Below are positions 1-13,800 of a stretch of DNA of 64,000 nt, in pieces. Under the pieces are notes generated by a model. It was not told the origin of the DNA. It did not search any database and saw nothing but the letters and a program-made list of their open reading frames with translations. Position 1 is the stretch's first letter, and every line of letters starts with the position of its first letter. Source of the DNA: Undaria pinnatifida. Taxonomy: Eukaryota > Sar > Phaeophyceae > Laminariales > Alariaceae. The stretch lies in the NCBI GenBank assembly GCA_012845835.1, contig JABAKD010000017.1, forward strand, positions 3,161,001 to 3,225,000, given 5' to 3'. Made by a program: the position numbers and the translations under genes.

Positions 1-453
1 GATATTGACGCTGTTCCGGGTGGGCTGGGTGGCACGCTTAGCTGGTTCGACGACCGTCCTCTGCTTTCAGGTTTTGCGCGTTTGAAATGGCCGTTCAGGC
101 ACCGCAAACACAGTTTCGTCGGGGACGCCTTGGAAACAGCCGACTCGGAATGAATATGGTGCCAAATTTCGTTGTGGTTGGGGGTTGACAACCCCTGCTT
201 GGAATCTCGTAGGAACCATACACGCTCAGAACACATGTATGCCAGATATATACTTTACTATCACCTAGCCTCGGCCCAAATTTTCTTACATCATAGACGA
301 CAGCAAAGCTCACACATAATATGCGCACCCAGCCCCTTAAACACCCGATATCATATGTATGATTCTCCCTCCCCAACTTTGACTGTCACCACAGCCAGCG
401 AGCAGACGACGCACCCATCAGCGTCACTACACCGCTTGGAGGCAACGGGGGTC
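1..453. other. Upstream flank of protease gene
   Basis: No upstream gene is recognisable. The stretch would contain the promoter and 5' UTR of the protease gene. I see no convincing TATA or initiator element that fixes the transcription start. Confidence 0.4.
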
Positions 454-709
454 ATGAGATCCACGTCGCACAACGGGGGCATTTGGATAACCTCTTACTT
501 CTGCCTACTATCAGTTGCGATCCTAGGTGGGGCGTCTAGCCAGCGACCTCAGCGAGACGTTCCGGTGGTGGGGATCGGCCCCCTGGCGCCGGTGGCTGGC
601 ACCGTGAGACGTTCGTCTGCGTTCTCTGGGGTCAGCTATCAGTCCGCGACAGGGGTGGCAATTGAGGATGAGCTCATCCGTGGCTTGGAGACGGACGACC
701 AAGTTACCG
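454..709 (+). CDS. Metalloprotease exon 1: start codon and signal peptide
   Basis: The chosen ATG at 454 puts a typical secretion signal at the N terminus: a short polar start, a hydrophobic core around IWITSYFCLLSVAILGG, and a small-residue site near ASSQ. The frame is open upstream to 172, but earlier Met codons would bury the signal. The exon ends at a strong GTAAGA donor (710), leaving one base of a split codon. Exon 2 supplies the other two. Confidence 0.7.
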
Positions 710-1768
710 GTAAGATGTGGCATGTCGTTATATAGCACGGGATCATTGAGCGCCACCGTAAAAATTCTCAGTATTTACGATGAACGCTGCGGTAGAGGTT
801 TGCGCCACCTAGGTTTTTCTGCGGGCTCTTCATGTATGTATGAAGAACCCTCCACATTATTACCAATCCACTGGCTGCGAGAAATAGGAAAATTCACACA
901 CCGTGGATGAATAATCAAGCGGCCTGGGCATAAAATCACAACATACATACACATTATAACGATGTTGGGTAGCCTCCTGGGTTGTGGAGCCTTTATCACC
1001 CAGGAATCATTTCGGCGAAAACAAATGCTCTACCATATCTCCGTATCGTAGAACGCGTCAAACGGAGTTCTGTAAACGATTGGGCGGACTTCGACTGATC
1101 ATCAGATAGATGTCGTCCTATCGTACGCGCCCGTAGATATGGTCGTAGTGACCACGTTTGGGAGTGACTAACAAGCGCGACAGATACCCAAGGTGGAGTC
1201 GATTTGAATAGTTGCTATGGGAGATAGAAGTATAACATATGAGAGAGATGGAGAGCGAGCACGAACATGCTTGATAGAGGGAGAGATAGCATATATATCC
1301 CATATATTGACGTATCTCTATAAAAAATATGGGATTTTTTGTGCACCAACTAAATCGAGAGGATATATATCCCGTATCAAGCTTTATCGTACGTCAGTGG
1401 AACTTACGTAGCAGGTGCAGGCTAGATTAGAGACGATGCGAACGCGTTGCCTTCGATTCACATGTGCACCCCGTCGGGGTATCCTTCGCCTCGAAGATGT
1501 GGTAACGCGTTTTCGAGCGCGCCATCGCAACCAACAACACCACCAGAGGAGGGAAGCGGTAGAAGGGATACCTCCATTTCACTTCGAGCAGCGCCTCACA
1601 GACAAATTTTCCGGTGTAGTTCACCGTATATATATGACGAAACACGACACCTTAAGAACTTGCGAAGAAACATGCCCAGTCATTCGCGCGAGTGCGCCAT
1701 GAGCGCCGGTGAAAGAAACAAAAAAAAACTACAAAAACACAATATATATGCACCTCTTCTACCGCCGC

Positions 1769-1821
<53 letters not shown>

Positions 1822-4800
1822 AAACCAATCGAGTTTATGACGCGAGTCGAGATAAAGGTGCGACGCACGTGCTAGGCTAGGGTTGGCGTGCAACGATATT
1901 TTTCATAGGTCCTCTCCGCTTGACGAGCTCTATGCAGCATAGGTCCGCCAATAAGAAAGTGTCCAATAAGAAAACGATGCTCACTTTTGGGGGCGACGCT
2001 AAGAAAAAACGGACTAAGAACTCGTTCTCTTCTCGGCGAGCGCTACACTACATGTTGAACAGTTTAGCCTACGTATGCTCTGGGTTTTTTCAAGGGGTGG
2101 TGTCACAACGAAAATCGGAAACTCACTCCAAATAATAAGAGCTTCTTGTTGTAGGGCTTCTACACTGAATACCTCACGCTCAATAACCTTTTTGGGGTTA
2201 AAACTGAATGGCCAACCCGATGGGCAAATCGATGTCCTAAGGATACCAAAACGAATTCGCATTGCAAACGTGAGAACGGCATTCATTCCGACGATTTTGG
2301 CTGCCAAAAGGTGTCCCGTCATTCAGCGAAAAATACGTTTTCGCTCAAAAAAAGTGCTGCCTCTCTCTACCGTACGTAGCATGCGGCGAGGTGCACCCTA
2401 AGACGCGCATGCTGCGATAGAGACACACCACTTGATTCCCGTCAACTCGGGAGCTTTAAGACACGTCCCTCCCAAACACTGACAAAACTGACTACCGCAT
2501 GAAAAATCCCATGGCCTAGCCTACTTACTAAGTTGTAGGTACACGACGAGAATCGTGCAAAAAAACAGATATGTTCTATTTTTCGCGACGATTTTGGGTT
2601 AAGGAGCCTCGTCATTCGAAAATCGTTTTAGCCAAAAAACGGTATACCTCTGTCGTAGCACGCGTCGTTACTATCTCAAGATTCTCACTGATTAACGTAT
2701 CCATACCGAGCCACGTTCAAAGCTGATTACGTCAAAAAACAAAACTTTAAGTGTTTTTTTTGGTTTTTTCTTCTTCTCACACTTCTACTTTCCAGCTTCT
2801 GGACAAACAAGCCGTGGTCACAGGTGTTGTCCCTTCTTCCCCCCGCCCGCCGGTTCTTGCCTTCAATTATTATCATATAGGGTTCAGCAATCTCACTGCT
2901 CGTCGATATTTCATCGAGTGTTGCTAACTCACGCTCTCGCGCTTTCCATAAGTCAATTTGTGCACAAGAAAAAAATCCCAACGAATTTATACGAGTATTA
3001 TGCACTCGGCGGGGCTCGAACTCATGAAAGTGACCTACACTAGGCTCGAGGATAACCTGATACGCCACCGGGGCGATATAACTCGATGAAATAACACATA
3101 CATGGCCTACGTGTATACAAGGGGATGAAACCGCGTAAAATATTCCACGACGCGAGCTACGGACACCACTATTTTGCCTTCTGAGGGCGGTGGCTTGACG
3201 CCTTTACAACTGGAAACCCTTTTGGGGGACAAAATTACTTGGATTTAGTATGGGGGGATTTTGGGGCTCTAAAAGGATTAAGGAGAGCTCTATACCCCAC
3301 CCAAAAAGTGATGATTTTGAGTAAACTAAAAAGTGCTACCAGATGACCGAACCGATGGGGGCCTAGGGAAATATACATAGACAATAAATATATCATGCAC
3401 TAGACGAAAAACAAAAAATGTTCTGACGATTTTGAGTAAACTAAAAAGTGCTACCAGATGACCGAACCGATGGGGGCCCAGGTAAATATACACAAACAAT
3501 ATATACACGCTGTTTACTACACCTAAGAACTGGGTTGCATACTACATGTAACATCAAACCTTCTAGAAAATAAACATTACCAGGCGGGTGATATAAAGGG
3601 GTGTCTTCTTGCTGCAACCGTGCAGATTCGTCCCCTTCAAGGGTTTATAGTTTCCGCGCACATATTAAAATGCTCGCCCCCCCGCCCCCCCCCCCCCCCG
3701 ATCCCTCTTGTTTAAACGCACCACCTGAAATCAAAATCTGCCAGCGTAATAAACACTACCAGCCAGCTGATATCATCTCATTATCCATCTAGCCATCCAT
3801 GCCGTAGCTCCAACTCATCTCCCCCCCCCCCCCCCGCTTTGTTCCCCGCCCAGTTCGTTCGAACGCCCCACTTAAAATCGAAATCGGCCAGAGTAATAAA
3901 CACTAATAAGCCATTGATATCACGTCATTATCTTTCTAGCCATCCATGACGTAGCTTTCATTCATTCCCCCTCCCCCCCTCCAACGCCCCCTCCTTCCCC
4001 ACACCCCGCACGATCGCCTAGACCCAGCACCGCGCGTATAGTAGACCCCTACATATATGATTAATACGCGCGATCGGAGGATCACACACAATGTTGCGAA
4101 CATCAGTGTCGACCAAATCCCTGATTTCAATATTATATGTGACCTAAACCTCTTGAAAACCCTCCCCCCCCGATTTTTTTTTTTTTTTTTTTTTCCCTCG
4201 CTTCCTCTTGCTAAAACGCCCCACCTACTATCGAAATCCGCCAGAGTAATATACACTTCCATGCCCTGGATATCGCCTCGTTATCGTTTCAGAGCCGTCC
4301 ATGCCGCTGCTGCAATTCCCACCCACCCCCGTCCCCAACGCCCCCTCCTTCACCCACCACCCGCACCATCGCCTAGACCTAGCACCACGCGTATAGCCAA
4401 CCCCTACATCTATGCGACCTAAAGCCCTCCCCCCCCGCCCCCGCCCCCCCCCGCCATATTCCTCCCCCTCGCCCACAAGAACTATTTATAGTTTCCACGC
4501 ACAAATTAACCTGCCCCACCCGTCCTCTCCCCCCCCTCCCCCCCTCCCGCCCCCCTTTTGATCAAAATCACGCCCCCACGTCCTTCAAAACTCCGCCCTT
4601 CCCTCACCGGATATTCGACTTACAGGATTCACCTGATAAACTGATGCATTTCCTTCCACAGCTGTCAGATTTTGTCCCCCTCAGAAACGGGTTTTATAGT
4701 TTCCGCGCACAGACTGCCTACCATCACCCTGTTGACCCTGATAGCTACACTGTAGTTGCAAGGGGAGTCGCCGTCCTATATCCTTAATGAGGACACACAA

Positions 4801-7800
4801 CCCGTAATACGCGCGATCGGAGTATCACACACAGCTTGCAAAGATGAGTTTCGACAAAATATTCGATCTCACAGCTAGCTGGAGTGTATTTTAATTTTTA
4901 TAATATATATGTATCATGCACTAAACAAAGAAAGAAAAAGGTTCTGATGATTTTGAGTAAACAAAGAAGGTGCTGCTTGTACCAGATGACCGAACCGATG
5001 GCGACCTACGAGGTAAATATACATAAACAATCAATATATCATGCAATAAACAAAGAAAGAAAAAGGTTCTGATGATTTTGAGCAAACAAAGAAGGTGCTA
5101 CTTGTACCAGATGACCGAACCGATGGGGACCTACGAGGTAAATATATATATACATGAACAATGAATATATCATGCACTAAACGAAAAACAAAAAAATGTT
5201 CCGACGCGCTTTTTTTTGGGTTGAGGAGCCCCGTCGTTCAGAAAAAAAGTTTCGCCAAAAAGTGGTGTACTGTACCTCTTTTATCCTAGCACGCCTCTAC
5301 GATAGGGGTGGCATTTTTTTTTCCTCCCCGTTTTTTGTTTCTGAAGTTTGCGGGCTTCTTAACCGAATACCTCCTGAGAATGCCGTTCATGTGCACAAAA
5401 ACATCTGGGCGGAACGCCAACTGTGTATCGCGTTAGCTTTCGTTTGCCGTGTATGCTTGTAGGGGATATTGTTTCATCCGTTTGTAGTTGTCGCTCCCCT
5501 CAAAACCAGTTGTTGGACTGGGTTGGGCGTAGAGCTCCTGAAGAAAGGAACATCAGCGCAGGCAGGCCCTATACCGCGTATCGTACATAGCATGCGTCAA
5601 CAATTCAACATTAAAGAGAACAGTGCTACCGCAACTCACAACGCGGTGACAATAATGGGCTGGAAAACACATAATTCACATTTTTCGCCGTCTTCGCAAT
5701 AAAATGTTATTTAAGGCTACTACCACAGTGTCAGGTAGCGAGCGTTTACATCGGAAGCCACCACTGCAACTCGTTTCAAAAGTCTGGGTAAATCATACAA
5801 GATGTCAGAAAAAACGACACAACAATATCCTCAGCGGTAGTATCTTGCCCTGCGGTATGAACGCCCCCGGGTTATGGCCCAACGCTACCACACGACGTCC
5901 CGAGCGGTCGCATTTAAGTTTCCGTTGGCTCACAAGTCCGGACAATCATGTGTCATCAAAAACAAGTTAACAACATCCTCAACCACGAGATCATGCCCTG
6001 CTACCAACTCACACTCCCTCGGTTTATGATTTAAGTCTACGCCACACGTAGTATGGGCAATCGTGGACTCATCGCACGGCGCAGGGGTTGCAAAATTTGA
6101 GCCAAAAAAAGGTATACCTTGCCGGTTGAGCTCCTCAAACGGAAAACTATCTGTTGGGATGACGATTCTACGCGTACTTTCGTTTTAAAGCTAGCGCATA
6201 GATATGCTGGTCGGATTGCTGCGCGAACGAAAGTCTTCGAACTCATGCTTCGGGTGAGCGATGTTGAGTTTCTCATGTATGTTCGGATCTCAGAAACTGC
6301 TGCTGCGCCCCCTATATATAGCGTGGGATGACTCTGTGTGTGTGATCTCGAGTACACAATGCCCTGCTACCCACGAATCTCTAGCGTTGCGGTTGTTTGC
6401 TAGCTATCAGCGCACCCGTGTCGTGATTTCATGCTGCCCCGTCGCAAGCGATTCCTTTGAAGGCCACTCTTACGCAAGTCTGGGCTATCGTATATTCTGG
6501 GCAATCCTATATATATATATATAGGTATGATGGATGCCGCGGTAAAGGTGCACTGGCTCATTTTTTTGTGCCTTCTGACGGTTGGACAAATGCTACGATA
6601 GAGGTATACCGTTTTTTGGCTTTTTTTTCTGAATGACTAGGCTCCTTAGCCCAAAATCGTCGGAAAGAGGCCAATTTTTTTTTGCCTCATTCTTGTTGTG
6701 CACCTAGGCCATGGGATGTTTCATCTGGTAGCAGTTTTACTTTTCTCCAACCCAGTTTTTAGGAGAGACCTTAAGCTCCCAAAATTGAGGAACCTCAGAA
6801 AAAAACTGGTGTATGTACCTCTTCTATCGTATCACGGGTCGGTGGTGGCACGACAAGATCCACACCCCACCCAAAAACTATCTATTTTTAGTACACGAAA
6901 ACTGCAACCCGATGACCGAAACCCATGGATAAAATATGAATATATATATCTGCACAATAAATTCAAAATAAGAATGAAATTTCGACGATTTTGGGTCAAG
7001 GAGCCCCGTCATTTCAGAAACAAAAATATGACCAAAAAGTGCTATTCCTCTGTCGTAGAACGCGTTGTTAGCATCACGTGAGCACTGCGGTGGAATGTGC
7101 TCAACCATATTGTTTCTCGAAGGCTCCTTCCTCACCTAGAGGAGCCGTAATTCCTGAACACACCTGCACTTCGAAAAAAAGGTTTTTCGAGCGCACGCAG
7201 ACAGAGAAACCCAACTAACTACCAAACCCCGTTGGATTAGATTGAAAAAAAAGTAATTTTATAGAAAAACAAGAACAATGTTCGGGGACGATTTTGTGTT
7301 AAGGAGCCCCCTCCGCCACCCAGAAAACACTTTTTGCCAAAACGTGTTACCTCTAGCATCATACCACGCGTCTAGCCTCGTCATTGAGAGCACATGTGAC
7401 AGTTGCCAAAGGTGTTGCCTCTATCGCCGTAGCACACGTTGATGGCGTAGTGTACCAAGCAATTCTACATCAAGGCTACGGTATTGATAGGGGGGCTGTT
7501 ACGACGGTGTTATGACGGTGTTATGATGATATGCCCCCTTTTTCACCGCTGGATTTGAGCCAGTCGCAAGAGTGACCCCGTATCTCGCCGTCAAAAACAC
7601 TTCGGGCGATTTTTTTTTCGCAACGTTGCCAACCGTTCCGTTGCTAATTCATGTGACACAGTGTGGCAACAATAAAACAGCCACGACAGCCTGACTAAGA
7701 CCGCAGGGGACGGGCGGGCCACTCGCGCGAATGACTCCGATCCTCCGCAAAACAGCAGGCCCTAGAAGTGACCCCTCTACAGTGGCTTTGGTTTCCATCA

Positions 7801-10800
7801 TATCATGCCATACCACGCCATGATGATGGCATCATGGCACCATGGCATCATGGCATATCATGGCATCATGGCATGGTGGGCATGCAGGCTGGTTTACGTT
7901 AAAAAACTCAAATTTATTCCCCGGCGAATGTCCACGCTATTTTTTTATTCGGACCGTGAAATTCTTCACACACACGTCTATTCTATGTGCCCTGTTGCGA
8001 AGATCTCACTCACTCGATGTTTTCTTTTTCGTCTAACGTTTCCTCAGTTGAGATTTTTCGGGAAATGTGGGCCACCTCAGCCCAATTTGTTTCGACGAAA
8101 AAAAAACCAAAAAAAAAAACCCGCGGGTCAGGCCTCGAGATCGGCATTTAGAACACGTGTGCAAATTTCAGGATCTATCTCTCAATAACGGCGTGGACGT
8201 TTTGACTTTTGTGCGTAAGAATGTAAGAATGCGTAAGGTACGTTATTTCCTTCAAATTACTCGGTTTTAGTGTAGGATCCATTTTGTTTTGCTAGATTTT
8301 GCTTAATGTTGAACACAGGCAGGTCAGATGTTCGATGTTTTTGCGCGAAAACGTCTACAGACATGCCTTGGAGCACACGTCCAACCGGATCGTGCAAAAA
8401 CATGCGGCGCAAGTTTTTCTTCGGCCCCGCTGGGAAAAAGCCTGAATATTATTGAAGAGTTGAAGGCCTGTTATTGGTCGATACGAGCTTCGCTCATAGA
8501 GACAGCCCGACGCCGGTAAAAAACAAAATGGCCATGCCACCCTCTTCCACTGGTCATGGGGGTCAGTGCGATACCCATCATTCACCTTTTGACTGGATTT
8601 TGCGAGCGGCATTGGCACGTACGTGCTACGATAGAGGTTATCACTTTTCGCCTGAAATGATTTCTGAATGACGGCACCCTCCTTAACCAAAAATCGTCGG
8701 AAATAGTCGGGGGGAAAAATGCATGTTGATTCTCGTTGTATGCCTAGGCCAGATGGGATTTTTCCATTTGAAGTAGTTATTTTTTGTTAATTTATTTTTT
8801 TCAAAGCTCTTAAAATAATGCGAAGAACCTCAGAAGAAGAAAAAAGAGAGAAAAGCGGCTCACATCTATCGTAGCACACGAATCTTTGCTTCAACCAGCC
8901 TGCAGGAAAAAAGAGTCATGCGTCCTGCGGTAGAAGTGCGCCCTTTTTTTGTCTGAGGGTCGTAAATTGCAGGATATTTTATTACGAAAAGTGCAAAACC
9001 CGACGTCGGTCGGACAGCCCCCATGATGGCCCGCAAAACAAAAACTGCGACAAAATAGAAAGAAATTCCCGACGATTATGTGTTGTCATTCAAAGGAAAA
9101 CGTCTTTGCCAAAAAGCGGTATACCTTTTTTAATACCTCTATCGTATCTCGTGTCAAAAAAGAAAAGAAGATTCCTGGCGATACAGGCTGACGCGGTAGA
9201 GGTGCGTGCACCAACCATTTTTTTTCTGGGGCTTCCTAACGCCATGATGAGGATAATGATGAGGAGCCCTCTAGTACCTCACCCCCCAAAACCAGTCAGG
9301 GAGAAAACTGAAATCTCAACCCGCGATGATTTTAAACCCAAATGGTCTAGAACTTCGCAGCTGTTAAATAATACAAGAATATATATTATAAATATAGACT
9401 ATATAGTCTATATCTCGCGATTTCGGGTTAAGAATAAGCCCCGTCATTTTTCAGAAAACACAAAAAAATAGCGAAAAAGTGATGTACCGCGGCCGGAGCA
9501 TGTATGTGTCGTTGGTATATAGTCACGCGAGCGGCTCTGGCGCGCTGAAAGACAAGGCCCTAAACCTAAAATAATTCATAGCGTACGCAGTATAGCCCTG
9601 GCCCCGTGCGATACCCTCTAGCTGTAAGACTGAGGGCGGCTTGTCTTTTTGTTCCGCAGTGGTCATGATTCAATGCCACCATACGTCACAAACGGTTGCA
9701 GGGAAGATCATTACCGCAGTAGTAACTCAGGTAGTCAAATAACTTCATCGCACGAGCGTCCAATACCCTCAGCCACACGAGGTTACGCCTTTCTAGATAC
9801 CAACGGCCTCCGGATCTGCGCCCCCCCCCCACGCTGTAAAATACGATGTACGGCAGTCGTGGCGCCGGTCGAATTTGGAGAGCTGCTGTGCGATACCCTG
9901 GCGGTGGCAGAGGATGCGTTGTTCTTGTCCTTCGTCCTTCTCGACGACGAAACTATTGTTGCGGCGAAATCATCCTACACCGTCGCCAACGGGAGCACAT
10001 TTACGGACGGCGTCGGCCGCAAGGTACGTTTACGCACGTCATAAAGAACGGGTGTGCTGTTACGATATAGGGGAAGCAGTTTTTTGGCAGAAAAATAAAA
10101 TCGTTGTCTATGTGTGGCGGTACTCCTTAATGTCATTAGGCTTGGTTTGGGTAAGCTATTGGTTAACCTTTTGCAAGTGGTCAAACGGACTAGTACCCCA
10201 CTACTTCCTTAATAAATGGCGTCGTCGACAGACCATGGGTTTTGGGTCGCGGGTTCGAATCTCATCATCCATAAAAATATTTTTTTCAGACTTTCTCCTT
10301 GTCGAACTTGAAAAATACTCTCCCCAAAATCCCCAGGAAATGAAACCGCTTGGATATCGACACGTCCGCCCGTTTATCCGGCCAACCTGCTATACCGCCG
10401 TTTCAGGGGGGGGGGGGGGGGGGGGGGGATTATAAGCCTCAGTTTGGGTAACAAGCTATTGGTTAACCTTTCGAAAGTGGTCAAATGGGCCAATAGCCCA
10501 CTATTTCCTCTAACCCAAAATCATCGACAAGGACATCTTTCTTGTGTTGCGATACGATTTCGTTCATCGAGTTGCACTTTCCTTTTTGCTCAATTGTTTA
10601 CCTTTTTTGGGTGATCTTTTCAATCAAGTGAAAACTGCTTCTGCGATCGCCCTCCGCGCTGATACCAGTGATTTTCTTTAACGAACGTTTCATAGCTGCT
10701 CCTCGGCACGAGGAAGGATACTATTCAGAACAAAGTATCCATATGAGTTCTTGTGCGCAATAGTCTAACGATCGACGACGTCGGGGTGTCGAGGGCCACC

Positions 10801-13800
10801 GCATTTCAGGAGATACGTCCGGGAGCTGGGTTTAGAACCGGCGATTTCGTGAAAGAAAAGTTGGGGGGGGCTACACAGTAGAACGACTCGAATGCTATAG
10901 ATGAAAAACATATCATGAAATAGCGGGGGCTCCTTTTTGGGCCTTTTAAGTGCAGTCGCCCAGGGTCACTCGCAGCGAGTGACCCCCCCCCCTGTTTCGT
11001 TGCGGTCTTGAGCTTAAGACGCGTGTTATGATAGAGGTAGCATTTTGTGTGGCTATTTTGTTTTCTGAAAGACGGGGCTCCTTGACCCAAACTCGTCGGA
11101 AAATACGCCCCATTTATTTTTTTGCATGATTCTCTCGTTGTGCACCTAAGCGCTTGGGTTTTTTTTTCATCCGATAGCAGGTTTATTTTTTCTCCTAATC
11201 AGTTGTTTGGGATGGAGGTCTCTTAGGCTCCCAAAATTGAGGGGCAGTATTAAGAAAAATAGTGGTGCACCTCTATCGTAGCCCTTGTCTTGGGCTTCCG
11301 TGCGGTTTTGTTCTTTGAGACGAATCCGCGATTGGAATGGTTAGCTACGCTGCGCCACAACAATGGCTGGCGTGTTTTGTCAGTGAAGTACAGAGTCACT
11401 CCTCCGAGTGGCTCAGACTCGAATTGAAAAGGGGTTACCCCTCCTACCACCGTAGGTAGCGTTGAACAATGTTTTCTTCTTTTGGTTGGCAAAGTGGTTC
11501 GAACGATGACGTCGAGGTGGCTAAGGGGTATCGTATTTCAGGACATACGGCCGGGGGCTCGGTTTCGAAACCGGTGATTTCGTTAACGAAAAGCAGGAGG
11601 GGGTTACCGTGGAACGACTCTGAAGAGTCCCAGAAAACAAGGGCGGAATGTGTCAAAGACATATAGATCATGTACAGTACCTGATAGCAGTCTATAATAT
11701 CGAAATTTCAACACGGTAGGAAATGGACGGCCATTTTAGGAATTAGAAGGCGGTGCGAATTTCGTTTCTGTTCGTTTTTTCCGACGGCTAGACAGGTGCC
11801 GCCGCAGTCTAAAATCGGGGGAATCGAAGAGTGTGACCAAGGTTACCTACAAGGTATCGTAGTCTGCTGTGCTTACGTGACAACATCACGAACGCCCCCC
11901 CCTCCTCCCTCCCCCCCTCCTCTCGCTGTTGATCGAGACTATCTCGACAATATTGCGAGAGTAACGTTTTGACTAAAGAGGTTTAAGCCCGATCCCCCAG
12001 CGCATTCAAACGCGCAGCGAAGCGAATTGGATGAACGCTCTTGAAGTGTTGCCTTTCAGGAGTAGCAGAACATGTGGCATTGACCTATTACGCGAACGCT
12101 ATCCTCTCCATGTATCCAATAAGACCAAGGCTGCGGTAAGGGAGGAATACCCAACTTCGCTGCAGACTTTGACCCACAATCGCCCGCGTGACCCCATACC
12201 TCACGGGAAAAACAACTTCAGGTGGTGTTTCTGGCGCGGCGTGTAGCTTATCATTCCAAACTACTGGTTGACCTCGCAGAAATGAAGAAAAAAAAAGCGC
12301 GAAAGCTTATGGCCGTGAAGAAACAGAGGGGTTACTTCGCGCGAATGACACCGAGCCCCTGCGAAACAAAAACAGATAGTGACCCCCCTAGCGCAACGTG
12401 GGTGTTACAACACATCTTGCCCGAGAAAATGTCGAAGAGGTCAACCGATCCCCAGACAAAGCCAAAAGCAGCAACAACCAGCGGTAAAAAGCAAATGCCT
12501 CCGAGCTAACACAGACAGGAGCCACGCTGCAGCAGGGGGCGTATCCAGTATTAATGGTTGCTTGCCTTAGTCATTTGACCAATGACCACGCATCCCTTTG
12601 GAGACGGATTGGGGGAGTACCATATATTTCTTGGGTACCTAAGATACGGAGCCGCATACCCCGCCCAAGAACTGACATTAGACGCGCGTACTATTATGAT
12701 AAGAGGTACATAGGTACCTGGTAGCTATTTTCGAGTGTGAGCGTTTTTTCTGGATGGCGGGGCTCATTAACACCTGTAGAGCCCGAAAATATATTTCTAT
12801 ACTAATTCCTAGTAGTATGGTTTGTCCCCATAAACGGGTTTCCAGTTGTAAAGGCGTTCTAACCCATAATCGTCAGAAATTGGTTGTTTTATCGGAGTAT
12901 TTCTTTGTTTTGTACCTAGTTAGAATAGGCCATGGAGTTGTTACCGGGTATATAGCACCTTTGTTTTTCTTTAAACGAGGGTCTTGGTGAGATGTAGAGG
13001 GCGTTCCTCAAGTGATCGCCCTCAAAAGGCAAAACCATGCACCCTCTACCCCGCGGCGTGCGTCATTATGTCAGCACACCCGGGTGTTCAAGCGTCTTGT
13101 CAACAACGAATCAAAAGCAAAGACCGACGGTTGGGGGGGCCTGTACTCGATAGCCATGCACGGCCGCAGTCATATGAGCATAGCTATTAGATCCTCGCAC
13201 CCCTACATTACCGGGACGGAGCATGACGGGTTTTCACCGACCAGGTAGGCATTGCTTGCACCATGCGCGCGGAGGAGGGGGGGGGGGGCGCTATATCGAT
13301 ATGCAGGCCACGCTCGAGACCCAAGGTATGGTAGGGGGGGGAGAGGGGAGGGGGCTTTTTTGGGAATGGCTCGGGGTCACTCGCGCGAGTAACCCCTCTG
13401 TTCCTTTCTTGATGTTCGAAACTGACGAGATCAATCCGCGATGGAATGGCAATCTCTATGCTTCACCAAAACAATCGCCTAGAGTTTTATTTTGTCCGTC
13501 CGTGAGGTTCTGAGTCACTCGCGCGCGAGTATGATATCTCAGGCTCGGTAGAGAAAATAAATGGAGAGGTGTACGATCATAACACAATAATACCGTCACC
13601 TTGGTGTCGAAGAAGAAAGTTTAGACGACAAAGGTAGCCCTTTTTGGCCACAAACACTGTTATTCTGGATGACGACGTTCTCCTCAACCCAGAACCGTCG
13701 GAATGGGCACCATTATTGCCAAAATCGTCCGGGAATGTCATTATTTTTTAACATAACGCCTCTTTTTTTGGATACCTGGGGGTCCGAAAGGGGTCTGGTC

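Larger units (their letters stand above)
710..9856 (+). other. Intron 1 (9.1 kb), repeat-filled
   Basis: It holds an AT microsatellite (1772-1817), family A copies (2402-2666, 6585-6840, 8618-8882 and fragments), a SINE (2749-3076), tandem repeats (3310-5200), a family D fragment (6110-6335) and a family B copy (7463-7793). No exon with splice sites and phase 1 at both ends was found. Confidence 0.5.

Noticed and set aside
10230-10275. tRNA gene around GGGTTCGAATC
   Set aside because: Only the T-loop region is recognisable; stems do not form.
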